From Strongylocentrotus droebachiensis (Eukaryota; Echinodermata; Echinoidea; Camarodonta; Strongylocentrotidae), in the NCBI GenBank assembly GCA_035222895.1, contig JAVYIG010002098.1, forward strand, positions 207,839 to 271,838: a stretch of 64,000 nucleotides of DNA, written 5' to 3'. The notes beneath the pieces are model-generated. The model was not told the DNA's origin and made no database searches. It saw only the letters and a program-made list of their open reading frames with translations. Position numbers and translations under genes: made by a program. Positions 1 to 12,856 of this stretch are shown piece by piece; position 1 is the stretch's first letter, and each line of letters opens with the position of its first letter.

Positions 1-2750
1 ACTTATTTCTAAGTTCAGATGCTGAACATGTTCAAATGTGTTCAGATGGCAAAGTGTTTAAGCTCTTTTATCATATTATTATCTCGAAACACAGAACAGT
101 ATCGTTCCAGGGGCTCGCTTGAACTGTTAACAGGGGCCATCATTCAGTTGCTCTCATTCTCAAGTGTGAACTCTTTTCAGTTTTGCTGCGTTTACATTAC
201 TGAATGTAATGCAACTCGCTTTTAATATAATGATATTTTCATATTAATTGTATCTTATCTGATTCCCACTTGTTATTTTCATATTCTATGCATTGTTATG
301 ATATTCGTCTATTTTATGCTTATCCCGTTAAAAAACAAACAATTGCATTAAACGAATTGGACATTGGACAGAAGCGGTGCCAGATATTTTTTTTTAGGAT
401 GGATTTTTTTTTTAAAGGTACCACCAACCAACAAAGACGGTTCGAAGCTTTATGTGTCGGCAAAAATCTCCGGCAGGCATTGCAAGCAATAACAACAACA
501 ACAACACAAAGTGATGCACGATTCGTGAGAAATCTTAGGGGAGGGTTCCACCGCCCCTGCTTCCTCCAACGCGACCCCTCATATAGAACCTTGAAAATAA
601 TTGTGTTCTTTTTCGATAGCGTTCCCGATTCCAAGTAAGTTGATGGCACGCTCTACCACTTCATGAACCAAGGAGTGGAATTCTAGCTTCTGATTGTTTT
701 TCAGGTTTCCCTTTCCGCACTTTCATTTCTGCAAATCTGATTAAAGGCCTGATTAAAATGTATTACGATGAGTTGTCAATTCCGGGAGGACTTAAAAATG
801 TAGGTCACTCTCTCGATATCTCCTTTAGACAGAAAAGAAAAAGACAGACGTGTATCAAATGGGCCTACGTTAAGTTACAATGATCTATTCATTAAACAAT
901 AGCATATACATAATAATTATGACCACCGTGTAGTGTGTGGGGGAAGGGGTGGAGGGGGCTATTCGTATATGATTCATGTATTTTAAGTTTAATTCTGCAC
1001 TGGTCATATTAAGTTTCAGTCAACTATCTCTCCACAATACAATACAATACAATACAATAAAGTCATTTATATAGCGCTCTTACTAACTAACTGTTGTTTC
1101 ACAGCGCTTTACATAAAAAAGTTATTAAAGAATCTATTGTTGATCATGGTGTATTTTAACCTATACAAAATAAATAAACAAACAAAGGAAATAAAACATG
1201 CGTATTTTAAAAACACGTAATCGATGGGAATAATATTAAAATTCAGTTTCTTGCAAAGGCCCCACAATGACTTGTTCCCTCTCTTGCTTTCTGTTGTCCG
1301 CATTTACTCACTCTTCCTCTTTTCCTTCCATTGTTATCTTCTTTCTTTCATCTCTATATCTTACCCGTTTTTCTCTGTTTATCATGAGTCCACTCACTCA
1401 CTCTCCCCCCCCCCCCCCCCTCTCTCGCTCCCTCCCTCATTTCTTCCCTTTTCTCTCTGTCTCTCTCTTTATGACAAGTGGAAATATCTAATTACCCTTT
1501 TTCGTACTCAGAAAAGCCAATCCATTTACAAAAGTTCTAATTTTCCGTCTTTGCTTTTTAAATCTTTATAAGATTATGCAACCGTATTTTACAATACTCG
1601 TCGAGTATTGCTCGATATTTATTTACAACTATTTACATGTATTAAATTAGAACTATCATTATTACACATTGTTGACCGGCAACATACATTTTGAGAGCAA
1701 AGAAAATATTTATCACAAGTTGGAATATTTACATTTCTAGCAGACAAGTAAAGATAAAATAATCTTGTTTAAGGAGTAAAATGACATTAAAATCACTTAA
1801 CAAACGATTATAATCTGGTAGCACGACTGTCGATTATCTTATATACTGTTTCTATCTTTGAGTCTTTTTTGTCTTCTTCTATAAATTGGGTTCAAGAGTG
1901 CAACGATAATATATACCAACATAATTATATTTAGGTGTATACAGGAGAAGCAACTAGTTCATATACATCATATGCAAATACAATCATTCTGACATGATGT
2001 GATATATAACCTTATTTCATACTTGAATATAGCACTTTCAGTGACGTAATCATCTATGCTTTTGATGGAGAATTTTTGCAATATATCATTAAAAATTATG
2101 TAAAAGTTCCATTCATTGTAATATTCATATACTTTGTATTGGATATTTCGAAATACGCATAGTAGTTCATGTGTCTTACAAGAGTTTGGATGCCGAGCTT
2201 AATAAAGTTGCAATTTAAAGTCAACTATACTGACTCTTTCATAACGAAGGCAATTTCTTCTGTTGTGTCATCTTGGGAAATCAAGGAAATTAACGGCTTA
2301 GATTTCTTGTTCAAACTTAGCATTATAATGCTCAACTGTCTTATACATTATTCTTGCGTATAATATAACTATATTAACGGAAACTTTTTCCAGCAAAACC
2401 AGTGAAACAATCAGATAAGAATCACTACAACAGGAACTACTTCGGTTACACATTGTCTACAAATATGTTGATGTTGTTAATATAGGGCGACTGTCGCTAC
2501 TACGCAAAATGTACAAGGATAATACTCCAGCTCCATCAATAAAATCTGTTACATAGTAATATTTGTCTTTGTCACAATGTCTGCATGCCTCGCACTCTCA
2601 GACTCTCTTTCTCTTCGATGTAAATATTACGATAGCATGATTTGCATATTACACAAAAAGGCAGGCATTGGCATTTATAATTTATAATGTACAGTCTATA
2701 TTATTTACATTTCATGATGAGCAATTTGACTTGCCGTCATGTTTGAGTCT
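1..2750. other. Gene-free stretch
   Basis: No supported gene. It contains (CAATA)n at about 1035-1060 followed by a short dispersed repeat (TTATATAGCGCTC ... CACAGCGCTTTAC, 1063-1112), and a pyrimidine-rich, C-run-containing microsatellite at 1310-1480. The 3'UTR of the minus-strand receptor should lie below 2750; I did not find a clear AATAAA on that strand close by. Confidence 0.5.
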
Positions 2751-3833
2751 TTACACATAGTATGGATTGGGCTTAGATGACGGCCAAGCCTGCTCAATCT
2801 TGGTCACAAAGTTCTGGTTGTCCGAACAACATGAGCACCCCCTATGCGAGTCAAGTGACTTATAGTCCCCACACAGAACGCATACGAGAACGGAGCAGAC
2901 GGACAGTCCAAGGTAGGCTACATAATTTCCCGCCAATCGGAGAGCGGCGATGTTGATTGGTTGGAAGTCTTCGGGTTTGAAGTACCCCTCGATCACGCGA
3001 ACGCTGAGGTAGAGAAGCCAAGTGAAGACGAAGGCGATGACGGTGACGATCATGACGGTGGCCAGATTTCGACGTGTGGCCCGTTGTCGATGATTACCCT
3101 TTGCAGCGAAACTGTCCAGCGATTGCCTACTCGAGCACGAGATCAGACGACACATGAGGATGTTGTAGGCAAGAGAGAAGACAAGGAGGGGCAAGAAGTA
3201 GACGATTGCGGTGTGGATGCCGGTGTACACGTCGAATGGTCGCAGGGAATGGTAGGTGGAGTACCAGTAGTCGGTCAACCCGGCTAGGAAGGGGACTGCG
3301 AGCAGGAGAGCGAGGAGCCAGCTAGCCAGGGCATAGCAGCAGCTGACGCAGAGGCTCTGTCTCGGGCAGTATGATGTCACATTAAAGATGGCCCTGTAGC
3401 GATCGATCAGCACACCACCGAGCGAGATCGCCATCGCACCCCGAGAAGCGAACTCCATAAAGAGATACCCGTGCGCGATCACGTTTTCGTACTGCTCCGG
3501 CGAACTGAGGAAATAGCGGTGGTAGTGTGCGACTAGCGTGTTGAGGGCGTAGAAGATCTCGGCGATGAAGAACGAAGCAGCGTAGATATTGGACCTTGTG
3601 TTGCGTTTCTTTGGGTCACATGACACCATAGCCAGGGTGATGCAGTTGATGACGATGGCCAAGCCAAGCATTGGTATGGTTGTCATGGTAACGACCTTGG
3701 AGCACATTACGTCGGGAGTAGGCGTTGGCGATATGTCGGGAACATCGCTGACGTTCACAGAGAGAGTTGTTGAAGTTGTTAGGATATCTTCCATCATGTC
3801 TGTTGTAAAGGTTTCAGTCGTTGTTAGATCCAT
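2751..3833 (-). CDS. Orphan rhodopsin-like seven-transmembrane receptor (single coding exon)
   Basis: The predicted protein has 360 aa. The N-terminus (about 1-43) is Thr/Ser/Pro-rich and extracellular, with an NVS glycosylation sequon. Seven hydrophobic segments follow: TM1 about 47-70 (containing GLAIVIN), TM2 about 81-100, TM3 ending in DRYRAIF (a clear DRY motif), TM4 (SWLLALLLAVPF), TM5 (YFLPLLVFSLAYNILM), TM6 (VTVIAFVFTWLLYLSVRV) and TM7 (LAGNYVAYLGLSVCSVLVCVL). TM7 has no NPxxY, and a Cys-rich tail follows (CSCC). DRY and the overall layout place it in rhodopsin-class GPCRs; I cannot assign a ligand or subfamily. The frame stays open upstream to 3887. I chose the ATG at 3833 because a 3' splice site (TATTTTGCAG) ends at 3840, just before it, so the upstream residues are probably intronic. 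A leader exon is predicted at 8336-8504. Large families of single-coding-exon rhodopsin-class receptors are known in echinoderms. Confidence 0.85.
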   Translation of the reverse strand: MDLTTTETFTTDMMEDILTTSTTLSVNVSDVPDISPTPTPDVMCSKVVTMTTIPMLGLAIVINCITLAMVSCDPKKRNTRSNIYAASFFIAEIFYALNTLVAHYHRYFLSSPEQYENVIAHGYLFMEFASRGAMAISLGGVLIDRYRAIFNVTSYCPRQSLCVSCCYALASWLLALLLAVPFLAGLTDYWYSTYHSLRPFDVYTGIHTAIVYFLPLLVFSLAYNILMCRLISCSSRQSLDSFAAKGNHRQRATRRNLATVMIVTVIAFVFTWLLYLSVRVIEGYFKPEDFQPINIAALRLAGNYVAYLGLSVCSVLVCVLCGDYKSLDSHRGCSCCSDNQNFVTKIEQAWPSSKPNPYYV

Positions 3834-3840
3834 GCCTATC

Positions 3841-6800
3841 TGCAAAATATAAGAGTATAAAGTATTTAGAAAATGCTTCACCAACATACTTCATAAGCAA
3901 AATTGATATATTACGACATTGTATCAAATATTCAAACAAACAGACAAAGCAAACCTTTCCCAAATGCACTTAATTTGGCTCGTCTAGTTTCCCCATTATT
4001 CCGTTGACCATGTATATTTTTGAATTTAAGCAAACATGCAAATCAATATAAGGATGAGTAAAAGAAAGTATAAAAATTCTATCATCAAAGCATAATAAGA
4101 GATAGGTAAGCTCAGAACAAAAAAAATAAACGGGCACGAAATTTTTTAAGATTGGTGCAAAAGAATAAATAGCTAGAAATAATAAAGCTTTCATTTTTAA
4201 GGAATATATTACTTTCGTTCATGTGCAACACTTGCGACATTATTTTAATGTAGGCCCACGTAGGGTAACACTTTACTGGGAAAACAATAAAGTCGAGGAA
4301 GTCCACAGTCTACAAGTACAAGGATCGTTCATAAAAACAAAACACTTTTTTGTCACTTCCGACGAAACACGAACATGTTGCACCATTCATAGACATCAGA
4401 AGACAGCGCATACGAGAGATCTATCGATACTTCAACACCGAGATTAAAGTCGTCATCCTACTGTGTTCACTGATCAATCGACATAAATTTTCGCGCGCTT
4501 TCTGTTCGCCTGCGCGGCATCACGTACACTTGATGATATCATCTAGATAGATCAAAGGAAGAACTTTTTAATCTTGTCACATCTTCAGAAAGATCATGAT
4601 GATATCATCACCGAGGAATTAGTGAATCAGCTGCTCTATAGGCGGGGAAATACCAAATATTCGTCACAGCTTGTCTTGACGACTCCCCCCCCCCCCCCCC
4701 CCCCCCCTCATGAATCGCTTGCATGGGTGACCAGATTGTACATTTCCGGAGTTGCATGATTTTATGTGAGCTCATATTGCGTTTGGTTGGACTTAATATG
4801 AATAAAAGGAAATTCATGTCAAATCTCGGTTTGAGTACTTGAGATCGGCAAATTTACACGAATAAAGACACCGGGACACTACAATTTAAAAAAATAGCCA
4901 AATAAGATTAAGTTACTCGTTTTATAATAACTAACACTTTATTTCTTAACACAGCAGTGTCCTAAACTGGGTAATAAACAATTTTAAAGCAAGAACTTTT
5001 TAACTAATTGAATAGAATTCCTAGGTTTCAATTGCTGACCTCAATGTGAAGTTATTATTTGTTATCCATATCATACATGTACATGTAAACCCCGCCCCCC
5101 CCCCCTCCACTCAGTGTTATTTAGGGTACGCATATGCTCGTTCCCTCTTTTTGAAAGCACCCCCTATCTGAGGACTGCCAACATTTCCGAACCCCCCTTT
5201 CGCGGGCTTTTCCTGCCTTGGAGACCCCCCTAAATCAGGAAAAATGCTCAATGTACCCCCCTAAATTCGGAATAATTTCTCAGGAGTCCAAAGAGATGAG
5301 AGAAAAAAAGAAAAAACACCCCCTTTTTAAAGAAATCTCCGGGTGAAAAGTCAAATACACCCCTTTTTTTACAATTCTCGGGCCGGACTTTGTCGCACGA
5401 AAAGTAGCCCTTTACCGGACATTTTGGCAACACGCATGCGGTCATTTCGAAACCTGAGTGGGGGGGGGGGGGGGGGGCCGGGATGTAAACCCTCCGAACA
5501 AAAAAAGTATTTGAGTTTTTATAGCATTCTATTTTAAGGATGCGAACGCGCCAAGAATTCATGAGTCAAAGGACCTGAACAATAACTGAGGTAACCCAAT
5601 ATCGGTGTTAGCGTTTACATATTTACATCTTCGACTATACAGTCGTTTCCCTTTGCAAGAAAGGATGGACAAATTAACAAAGATCCCACTAAAATGTCAT
5701 CACATCAATGTGATATCATCTGCCTTGATTTTACGATTATGACGACGATTGCGTGAAATGTCATGAAAGAGCGCGACACCGAGATTTTTTACCAAATCCT
5801 CATCTTTCGTCATGGAGACGCATGAATAGAATTTGTCATCCTTGGTGACAGGAGGGCGGATCGCTAAAAAGTTGATTTTTTGTTCGATGATTGAATATAT
5901 TTAGAAGAAAAGTGAGTAACTATATACTAACGACATTCTTGGGACTATGAAGACTATATAATCTTGAATTTGTGTGTGACATTTCAGTCTATGTTCGGTA
6001 ATCCATTATTTCTCTTTATAGTTCACGTTGCACATCACTGATCATTTTCCTGTCTGATAGATGCATTTTTGTTGCTGTATATAGTATGGAGCCCTATTAT
6101 ATTCAGTTTATTCCAAAATATAACTTGTATTTACATGATATATAATTTCTATCATATTGCATAAACAATGATTAACGGAGTGAGTATAATACATACATGA
6201 ATATTTTAAAGTACTATTCATCAGGAATCTATTAACTCCCCTTGAAAATAAGTCTGAATTCTATCTGGTAAAAATATTCTAACTTACAAAATGTAGCACA
6301 AGTATTTCACTTCAATACACAATGTTTTCACGGTTTTCACTTCATAAAGCATAATTTAATTTTTATTCAAGCAATTTCAATGTATGTAATTTAAATCATG
6401 AACGTATCTATTTATTTCGTGGATGGATATCTGCATGGAAAATAGAATATTTCTATTTTGAAGCGAGGTCATCTTTTCCACGTCAGCTGACAAAAATATT
6501 TCCGATGTTTACTGTGCATGGAAAACATTTTGTCCTGGATTCGCATTTTAGCTGATATTCCTTGCACCTGAAACCAATTAACATTGACATTGGGTTCTCG
6601 TGGTTGGTATCATACTAGGATGATAATTTACCTTGAGGCATTATCACGCGCAAGCTATATAGTATGTTACTGCCCGCCAACATGACCAGATAGTGACAAT
6701 ACGGTTGTACCCCCCCCCCCAAAAAAAAAAAATCAATCAATCAATCAATCAATCAAGACATGTTTTATAAGGTAGATACATTTAATGTAAGTTCGTGAAC

Positions 6801-8335
6801 TTGCCTGAACAAGGCGGGCATGTCTAGACTGATAATAGTCATCACTTTCACTTAAAAGGAATACCGTTTAGTCTCTGATATTCGAACTGCCCCTCCCCCT
6901 TGCCGCCCTCCCCATTTTGACTAAAGTGGCACATTGAGCCGCAGTGGTAGCTCTATTATGGGCGCATCCGTTGAAGGGATGTATGGCTTGTTGGAGTGTT
7001 TCACTTCCTGGGCAAGTTTCCTTTTCATCTCCACCATACCCCATTCGTGTCTGGCCAACCGCGGGCCAATGAACTAAACTACTTTGTAACGAATTTGGGG
7101 GCGTAGCCAAAGGGGTGGTATAAGGGTTTACCGGGCCAGAGTGATTTGAAGGCGTGGTAGTGACTCAACGCACTGGTGGAAGGGGTTCAGTTTGACCGAG
7201 ATCAGGACGAGTTACAAAATGGTATCCATGATTCCTCGAGAAAAAGCAATAAACCCGTGTTTTGCAAATCTACAATGATAATTATTGCGCATTCAGCTGA
7301 AATGGCAGATGACATGCATATAGGAACACAAAAATCCTGATTGCTACCACGAAATATCTGAATTATTTTGCCCAAACTCTTCATGCATTGTATTTACTAT
7401 ATAGCAATATATATCTCACGTACAAAAATACTAAAGCCTTCCTTGAAAGAAAGAAAAGAACAAAGTCAAATATCACTTGTAAACTCTCATCCCCTCTAAC
7501 ATTATAACCTCTACCTATGTCTTTGCGTGGTTGAGCTTTCCTACCATTACGCTGGTTTCCTGTATCGCGTTTCTTGCATTTTCCCGCTCAATTTTCGGAC
7601 TTTTGTTTTCGTTTAAAGTAATTTCCGTCCGGTCAGATTCTGGTGAAGATCATTGGGAAATGCCTCATTTAACGGTATTTCATTGTTTAAACAAACATGA
7701 TGATGAATAAATGGGAATTAAAGGAACAGGTAAAGATCAACATAATTTATACGAATACCGTTGATGGACAATTGGACACGTTGGATGATGCATTTTTTCT
7801 GCTTACCATGCAATTCTCTTTTTCTTTTTCTTTCTTTTTTGGTGTGTGTAATGATCATTTACACACGGTTAAACAATATCCTGTACTGCTCCATCAGTAT
7901 ATTAAATTAGGTAATTACTTATATAGAGTAAATTTGATTTTATAGAGTGAATACTTAGACTTTTGGTGAATAATCTACTTAATAGTTAAACATATTTTGA
8001 TGCAATAAAATACAAGAACATAAAGCATTAAGGGTATAAACAATTTTAGAAGTACTGATTTCAGTAATAATAAAACGAAATATATAAATATAGAATATTT
8101 CACATAATATATTAATAATGAAGTGCATATGGAAAATATTTTACACAATAAAAAGAAATCATTCACATTGTCTATATTATGTATCCAATATGATATAAAC
8201 TTATACGTAATGCAATGCTTTAAAAATAGTATACACATAGAAATATTGTACAATTAACCATTAATTAAAATTATCTACTCGATCTTTTTAAAACTAAGAA
8301 GAATTAAAAGGAGACAAAGGAATAATAAAACTCAC
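3841..8335. other. Predicted intron 1 of the receptor gene; no coding sequence seen
   Basis: AT-rich sequence between the proposed leader exon and the coding exon. It holds poly-C/poly-G runs (4685-4707, 5091-5105, 5460-5477), an inverted-repeat segment at about 5091-5478 whose ends read CCTCCACTCAG and CTGAGTGGGG, and a (CAAT)n run at 6733-6758. I see no convincing exon. Confidence 0.4.
5091..5478. repeat. C/G-run-bounded inverted-repeat element
   Basis: The left end is a C run followed by TCCACTCAG; the right end is CTGAGTGG followed by a G run, so the two ends are reverse complements over about 15-18 bp. The interior is unusually rich in CCCCC and GGGTG words (several CACCCCC phrases). 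It resembles a non-autonomous inverted-repeat element. No target duplication could be fixed because of the homopolymer ends. Confidence 0.4.
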
Positions 8336-8504
8336 CAGTAGTACAGGATCAGATAAGATTAATGAAACGTGTTTCCCTCTGCAGATATAAGTCGATCAGA
8401 AAAGACAGGATGATCCTTAATCACCAGGAATACAATCAAGAACTGAATTAATTCCAACAACTTTAATTTCGAGGTTGTTCTTTTACAAATGCTGGCAGTG
8501 AACT
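8336..8504 (-). other. Predicted 5' leader exon of the receptor gene
   Basis: On the minus strand an initiator-like TCAGTT centred at 8504 lies about 32 nt downstream of a TATAAAT box. The sequence then runs 169 nt to a strong donor, TACTG followed by GTGAG (exon end 8336). The segment contains no ATG on this strand. If spliced to the acceptor at 3840/3839, the first ATG met is the receptor start at 3833. This is inference from signals only; no transcript evidence is available. The intervening intron would be about 4.5 kb. Confidence 0.45.
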
Positions 8505-8761
8505 GAACAGACAACGGACGAGACCTGCGATTTATACAAACCCCGCCAACGTGTTTTCCCGCTCAAAACAACAAGTTACTGTACATAGAAAACTCGACGT
8601 GCGAGTGACTCACATCTGCATCATAAAGCTCGCCTCTGATTGGTCAGTCTGAATAATGCAGGACAATAACACATGTACTAACTTGCACAGGGTTGGCTGA
8701 GAGTTTGAATATTGTTTGGCGTTTTGAAACAATCATCAAGCCAACTTTATGGGGATTCCCC
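8504..8761 (-). promoter_or_regulatory. Predicted receptor promoter with TATA, Inr, AP-1, CCAAT and kappa-B-like sites
   Basis: Read on the minus strand: TATAAAT at 8536-8530 directly follows a GGCGGGG box, and an Inr TCAGTT spans 8506-8501, so the TATA-to-start distance is about 31 nt. Upstream are TGACTCA (AP-1 consensus, 8606-8612), a CCAAT box (8643-8639) and GGGGATTCCCC (8751-8761, a match to the Rel/NF-kB consensus), with TGATGTAA (bZIP-like, plus strand) just beyond it at 8764-8771. The positions are those expected for a pol II core promoter. Whether the sites are used is unknown. Confidence 0.5.
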
Positions 8762-9339
8762 GATGATGTAACAACATATGACCCGGCCCTGCGCCTACGT
8801 ATATTTCACGTTGTTGTCATTTGATCTGTTTTGGCGAAATATTATTCTGTGGTTTGTAGGAAAATATGGCGATGCATAGTGTAATTGGTGATTAATAGAG
8901 CAATTCCGTTGACACAGGGATAAAAACAGCCCCTTCTGCATTCATGTACTCATAATTCTTTCATCATCATAGGGGAAGTTTTCTGAGCTGGCTAAATTTG
9001 TTACTTAAAAATGCTGAATTAATCAAAAGATATATTATTTTCCTTGCACAGAATGTAAATGATTACCCTATAGCTTTTGTTATTGACGGTAGACCTAAGA
9101 GGCACAGTAAAATGTATGGCATTAATATTATAGAAAGGCTGCGATTAGATAATGTATTTGGGCCTATCTTATATAATAGAAAGTATTCTAAAAGGCACAA
9201 TCCGCCTTTCTTAAAATAAATATAATGCTCAGAGAATGTCATGAAAAAATAGGCGATGGTATTCACCTTCTGTATTTACTATTGTTCCCTATTTCTTGTT
9301 ACATGCGACACAATGTTGAATAAGTAAAGAATTAAATGA

Positions 9340-9580
9340 ATATATGAAAAATAATAATATCATTATTATTGTTATTATTATTATTGTTTGTAGTAGTAGT
9401 AGTAGTAGTAGAAGTAGTATTAGGAGAAGAAGTAGTAGTAGTAGTACAAGTAGTAGTAGTATAGTATTTGTAGTAATAGGATGAGTAGTTGTAGTAAAAA
9501 AAGAAGTAATAACGATTATAATAATGATAACAATAATAATTATCATAATAATAATGATAATAATATTGATAATGATAATA
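9340..9580. repeat. Trinucleotide microsatellite (ATT/AGT)n
   Basis: Interrupted runs of TTA, AGT and AAT triplets with short GAAGTA interludes. The long hydrophobic-looking ORF on the minus strand here comes only from the repeat. Confidence 0.8.
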
Positions 9581-11252
9581 TTAATGTGGCTTGTTTACCC
9601 GAGGAAGCCTCATTGATTTTAATGCTGTTCTCCCTGAGGGCCCTGCAGTCATAATTAAAGATGCAATGAATTAATCAAATAATTTTTCAATGTGTCAATG
9701 TTTATTTTGCACCACATCGTTGCGATTAACCCTGGATACATGAATGACTTATACCCAGGTCAACAATCACGTGTAAAGTGCATTACTTTCAAATGAAAAA
9801 CAATTTCAGCAATATTACAATAATATTTTGTTATATACGGATGAAAGTGAAAGTTGGCAGCTTCACATTATTATCATACAGCTATACTGCGTTTATCATG
9901 GGACCAATGTTAAAGGGATCCGGTAACTTTGTCTCAGATTCTGAAACAAAATTCTGGATTTAGCTCATGATGCAATGATAATTATAAACCTTTAGGTCAG
10001 TCAGGAACCCCATGACTTTTACAAGCCGATCGCCTGTCTGATTATCAAGATATTTATGATTGGAATTACACATTTTGAAAACCGTTCGCCTGACGGTTTT
10101 CATAACACTACAGTCCATTGGGGAAAACGAGTATGGTAAAACCGGTCACTCAAAGATTTTTACTTTTTTGAGGCACTTCTTGATCATTTTGAAGCGCAAT
10201 TTTGTTTAGGGCTTCAATATTACACCACATCACAGACACTGATAACACGTAGGGCCGTGTATCTCAGATTTAACATTGTTAAACGATCCCTTTAAAGGGC
10301 ACAAACAATCCATATGAAGTCAGAATCGCAAAGATATCTGAGAGTTTAACAAAAAAATGATGATGATGTCTTTGGTGGGGGGGGGGGGATATTACTGATA
10401 TGAGTATAGTCACTGGTCTTATATTATGTCCGTCACTCTCTTACACTCTTGGATTATTTCAGCGTGTTGACGCTGTTTTTTTTTCTACCCCCAATTTACC
10501 TTTGGACTCCCTGGGTCGAGAGTGACCTAAATTGATGATTAGCTAGAGGACAGTATTTCTCGGCTGAGATGCTAATTCCTAACCTCTAAACTAAAAATAA
10601 TCTGAATGCGACATTGTACCATGATTCTCCCTAGTCCCTATATATATGATTATTGTGATCTGTGGAGTATATAGCATAAACCAAGCTATTGAAGGGGCAA
10701 AGGAAAGCAATCGTCGTTTTTTACCTTGCCTTTCCCTTTCACCTTCTCTCCTCGTTTGACAACCATAACGAAAACAACACCAAAGAAAGACAAAATAAAA
10801 CAAACCAAAGCAACCAAACAGACAAACAAAAACAAAACGGGGATTACGTGAATAATATGGAATTATTATGCAATCAACTGTAATGATTGCATAGTATATA
10901 CCTGCGCAACAAAAGTAATGATAACAATTCTTCCACATGCAGATCAACCTCTCAATCTCTATCAAATAAAGTTAAGACGCTTTTAATAATCAATTATATT
11001 GTCTGGAAAATCACTTAAGAAAAAATAGTACTCTTTTCACATAGCAGGAAATTAATGACACATGATTGTTGTATAATGTCTTTCCAAGGTTTCCTGTAGA
11101 ACTGTGCTGTCACTTTCCATTTCTAAAATATAATTGCCTTGCCAAATAACATGACAGTCACGAGAAGCATAAACTCTAAACAAAATCGTTATGTTTTCCA
11201 CATTTTCCATATTTAGATAAGAATGTTTGTTATACATGGCATGGTGACGGAA

Positions 11253-11266
11253 AGGAAGAAGAAGAA

Positions 11267-11297
<31 letters not shown>

Positions 11298-11320
11298 AAG
11301 AAGAAGAAGAAGAAGAAGAA

Positions 11321-11367
<47 letters not shown>

Positions 11368-11581
11368 AGAAGAAGAAGAAGAAGAAGAAGAAGAAGAAGA
11401 AGAAGAAGAAGAAGAAGAAGAAAAAGAAGAAGAAGAAGAAGAAGTAGTAGTAGGGAAGAAAAAGTAGTAGTAGTAGGAGAAGAAGAAGAAAAAGAAGAGA
11501 AGAAGAAGAAGAAGAAGAAGAAGAAGAAGAAGAAGAAGAAGAAGAAGAAAAAGGAGAGAAGAAGAAGAAGAAGAAGAAGAA

Positions 11582-11613
<32 letters not shown>

Positions 11614-11722
11614 AGAAGAATTAGTAGAGGAAGAAGAAGAAAAAGATGAAGAAGAAGGAGAACAAGAAATAGAAGGGAAGAGGAGGAGGAGAAGTAGGAT
11701 GAAGAAGAACAAGAAGAAGAAA
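11253..11722. repeat. Long (GAA/TTC)n microsatellite, about 450 bp
   Basis: Nearly pure AAG/GAA triplets on the plus strand, broken by a few GAG, GTA and AAA interruptions (for example around 11445-11480 and 11620-11640). The tract is purine-only on one strand for most of its length. Apparent poly-Lys, poly-Ser and poly-Leu ORFs are translations of the repeat, not genes. Confidence 0.95.
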
Positions 11723-12242
11723 CGCATGGTAAAAAAGGCATTTTAAAAGATATGGTGGATTATGTACCACTTGAAAAATGATAAAATATCGTTAACTTCT
11801 TAAAACTGTAATTGGTGATATTTGTGTTATGTTGTTATTTTTTATTCTCAAAAGTATTTTTTTTAAAATCTATTTTGCTTTTGCTTATATTTCTTCATTT
11901 TTACTTTGATTATCTCATTATCTTTAATGAAGAAATAATTAATATACTGACCCCTATAAATAAGCTTTTCAGCTTTTATGTGTCCCCCTGTCAAGTTATC
12001 ATTATTATGGTTATTTTGTTTTAAATTATATATATCATTTTACTCTTAAATTTATCTTTGTTACATTTAACTTGACTAACAAATCAAATTGATACCAATT
12101 TCTTTCCCCAAACTATGATAGATATACATGTACAAGGATTATAATAATATTACTAATCTAGATAACAATAACATAAAGCACCTTATCAAGCATTGGTTCT
12201 AAAACCTAAATGTTTGTGCTTCGAGAAATCATGCAGGGGATT

Positions 12243-12856
12243 TAGTATAGTATTAATGACTGCTTTGAGAGAAATAGTTGTTTTATTACGCTCAAGGGAA
12301 GGTTAGAATTGTGCTATTCCCCGAGGCTTGCCGAGGGGAATAGCCCAATTGTAACCTTCCGAGAGCGTATGAAAACAACTATTTCTCGAATATTAAAGCA
12401 GTCATTAATACTTTTATATGCCGAAAAAAAATAAAGCAGTCATTAATACTTTTATATGCCGAAAAAAATAGACTAAAAAATAAAAAATAAAAAATATTTT
12501 TCATTTCACATCACATTTCTGTATCTTATAACACAAAGCTCCTACTGCCCTTCTCCCTTCTGGCTCCAAGCGGAAGATATTTAACATGTAAACCTATGGG
12601 GTAACCATGGAGTAACCATGGTTATTAAAAAATATTGAAATGTTTATGCATGGTTACCTACTGCCCTTCTCCCTTCTGGCTCCAAGCGGAAGATATTTAA
12701 CATGTAAACCTATGGGGTAACCATGGAGTAACCATGGTTATTAAAAAATATTGAAATGTTTATGCATGGTTACCGGGAATTTTACAGGAACAGTTGAAGT
12801 TTATGAATGCAATTCGACCAATCAGATGGCTGGATTTCTTAAGTGAGGTATATAAT
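12243..12856. repeat. Hairpin/tRNA composite repeat, copy A (tRNA part deleted)
   Basis: It starts with a near-palindrome of about 165 bp (about 12250-12415) whose arms share AGTATTAATGACTGC, TTGTTTTTATACGCTC-type and GGAAGGTTA words. A duplicated 37-bp piece ending in TATATGCCG follows, then an A/T-rich run. The right part has a 116-bp unit in exact tandem (12541-12656 and 12657-12772) carrying GGTAACCATGG palindromes, ending in CTTAAGTGAGGTATATAAT. Relative to copies B and C, the tRNA-like middle is missing. Confidence 0.8.

Noticed and set aside
2961-3852. Plus-strand ORFs opposite the receptor
   Set aside because: Antisense shadows of a well-supported seven-transmembrane coding frame.
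11052-11741. Long ORFs rich in Leu, Ser or Lys on both strands
   Set aside because: They are translations of the GAA/TTC microsatellite in different frames.
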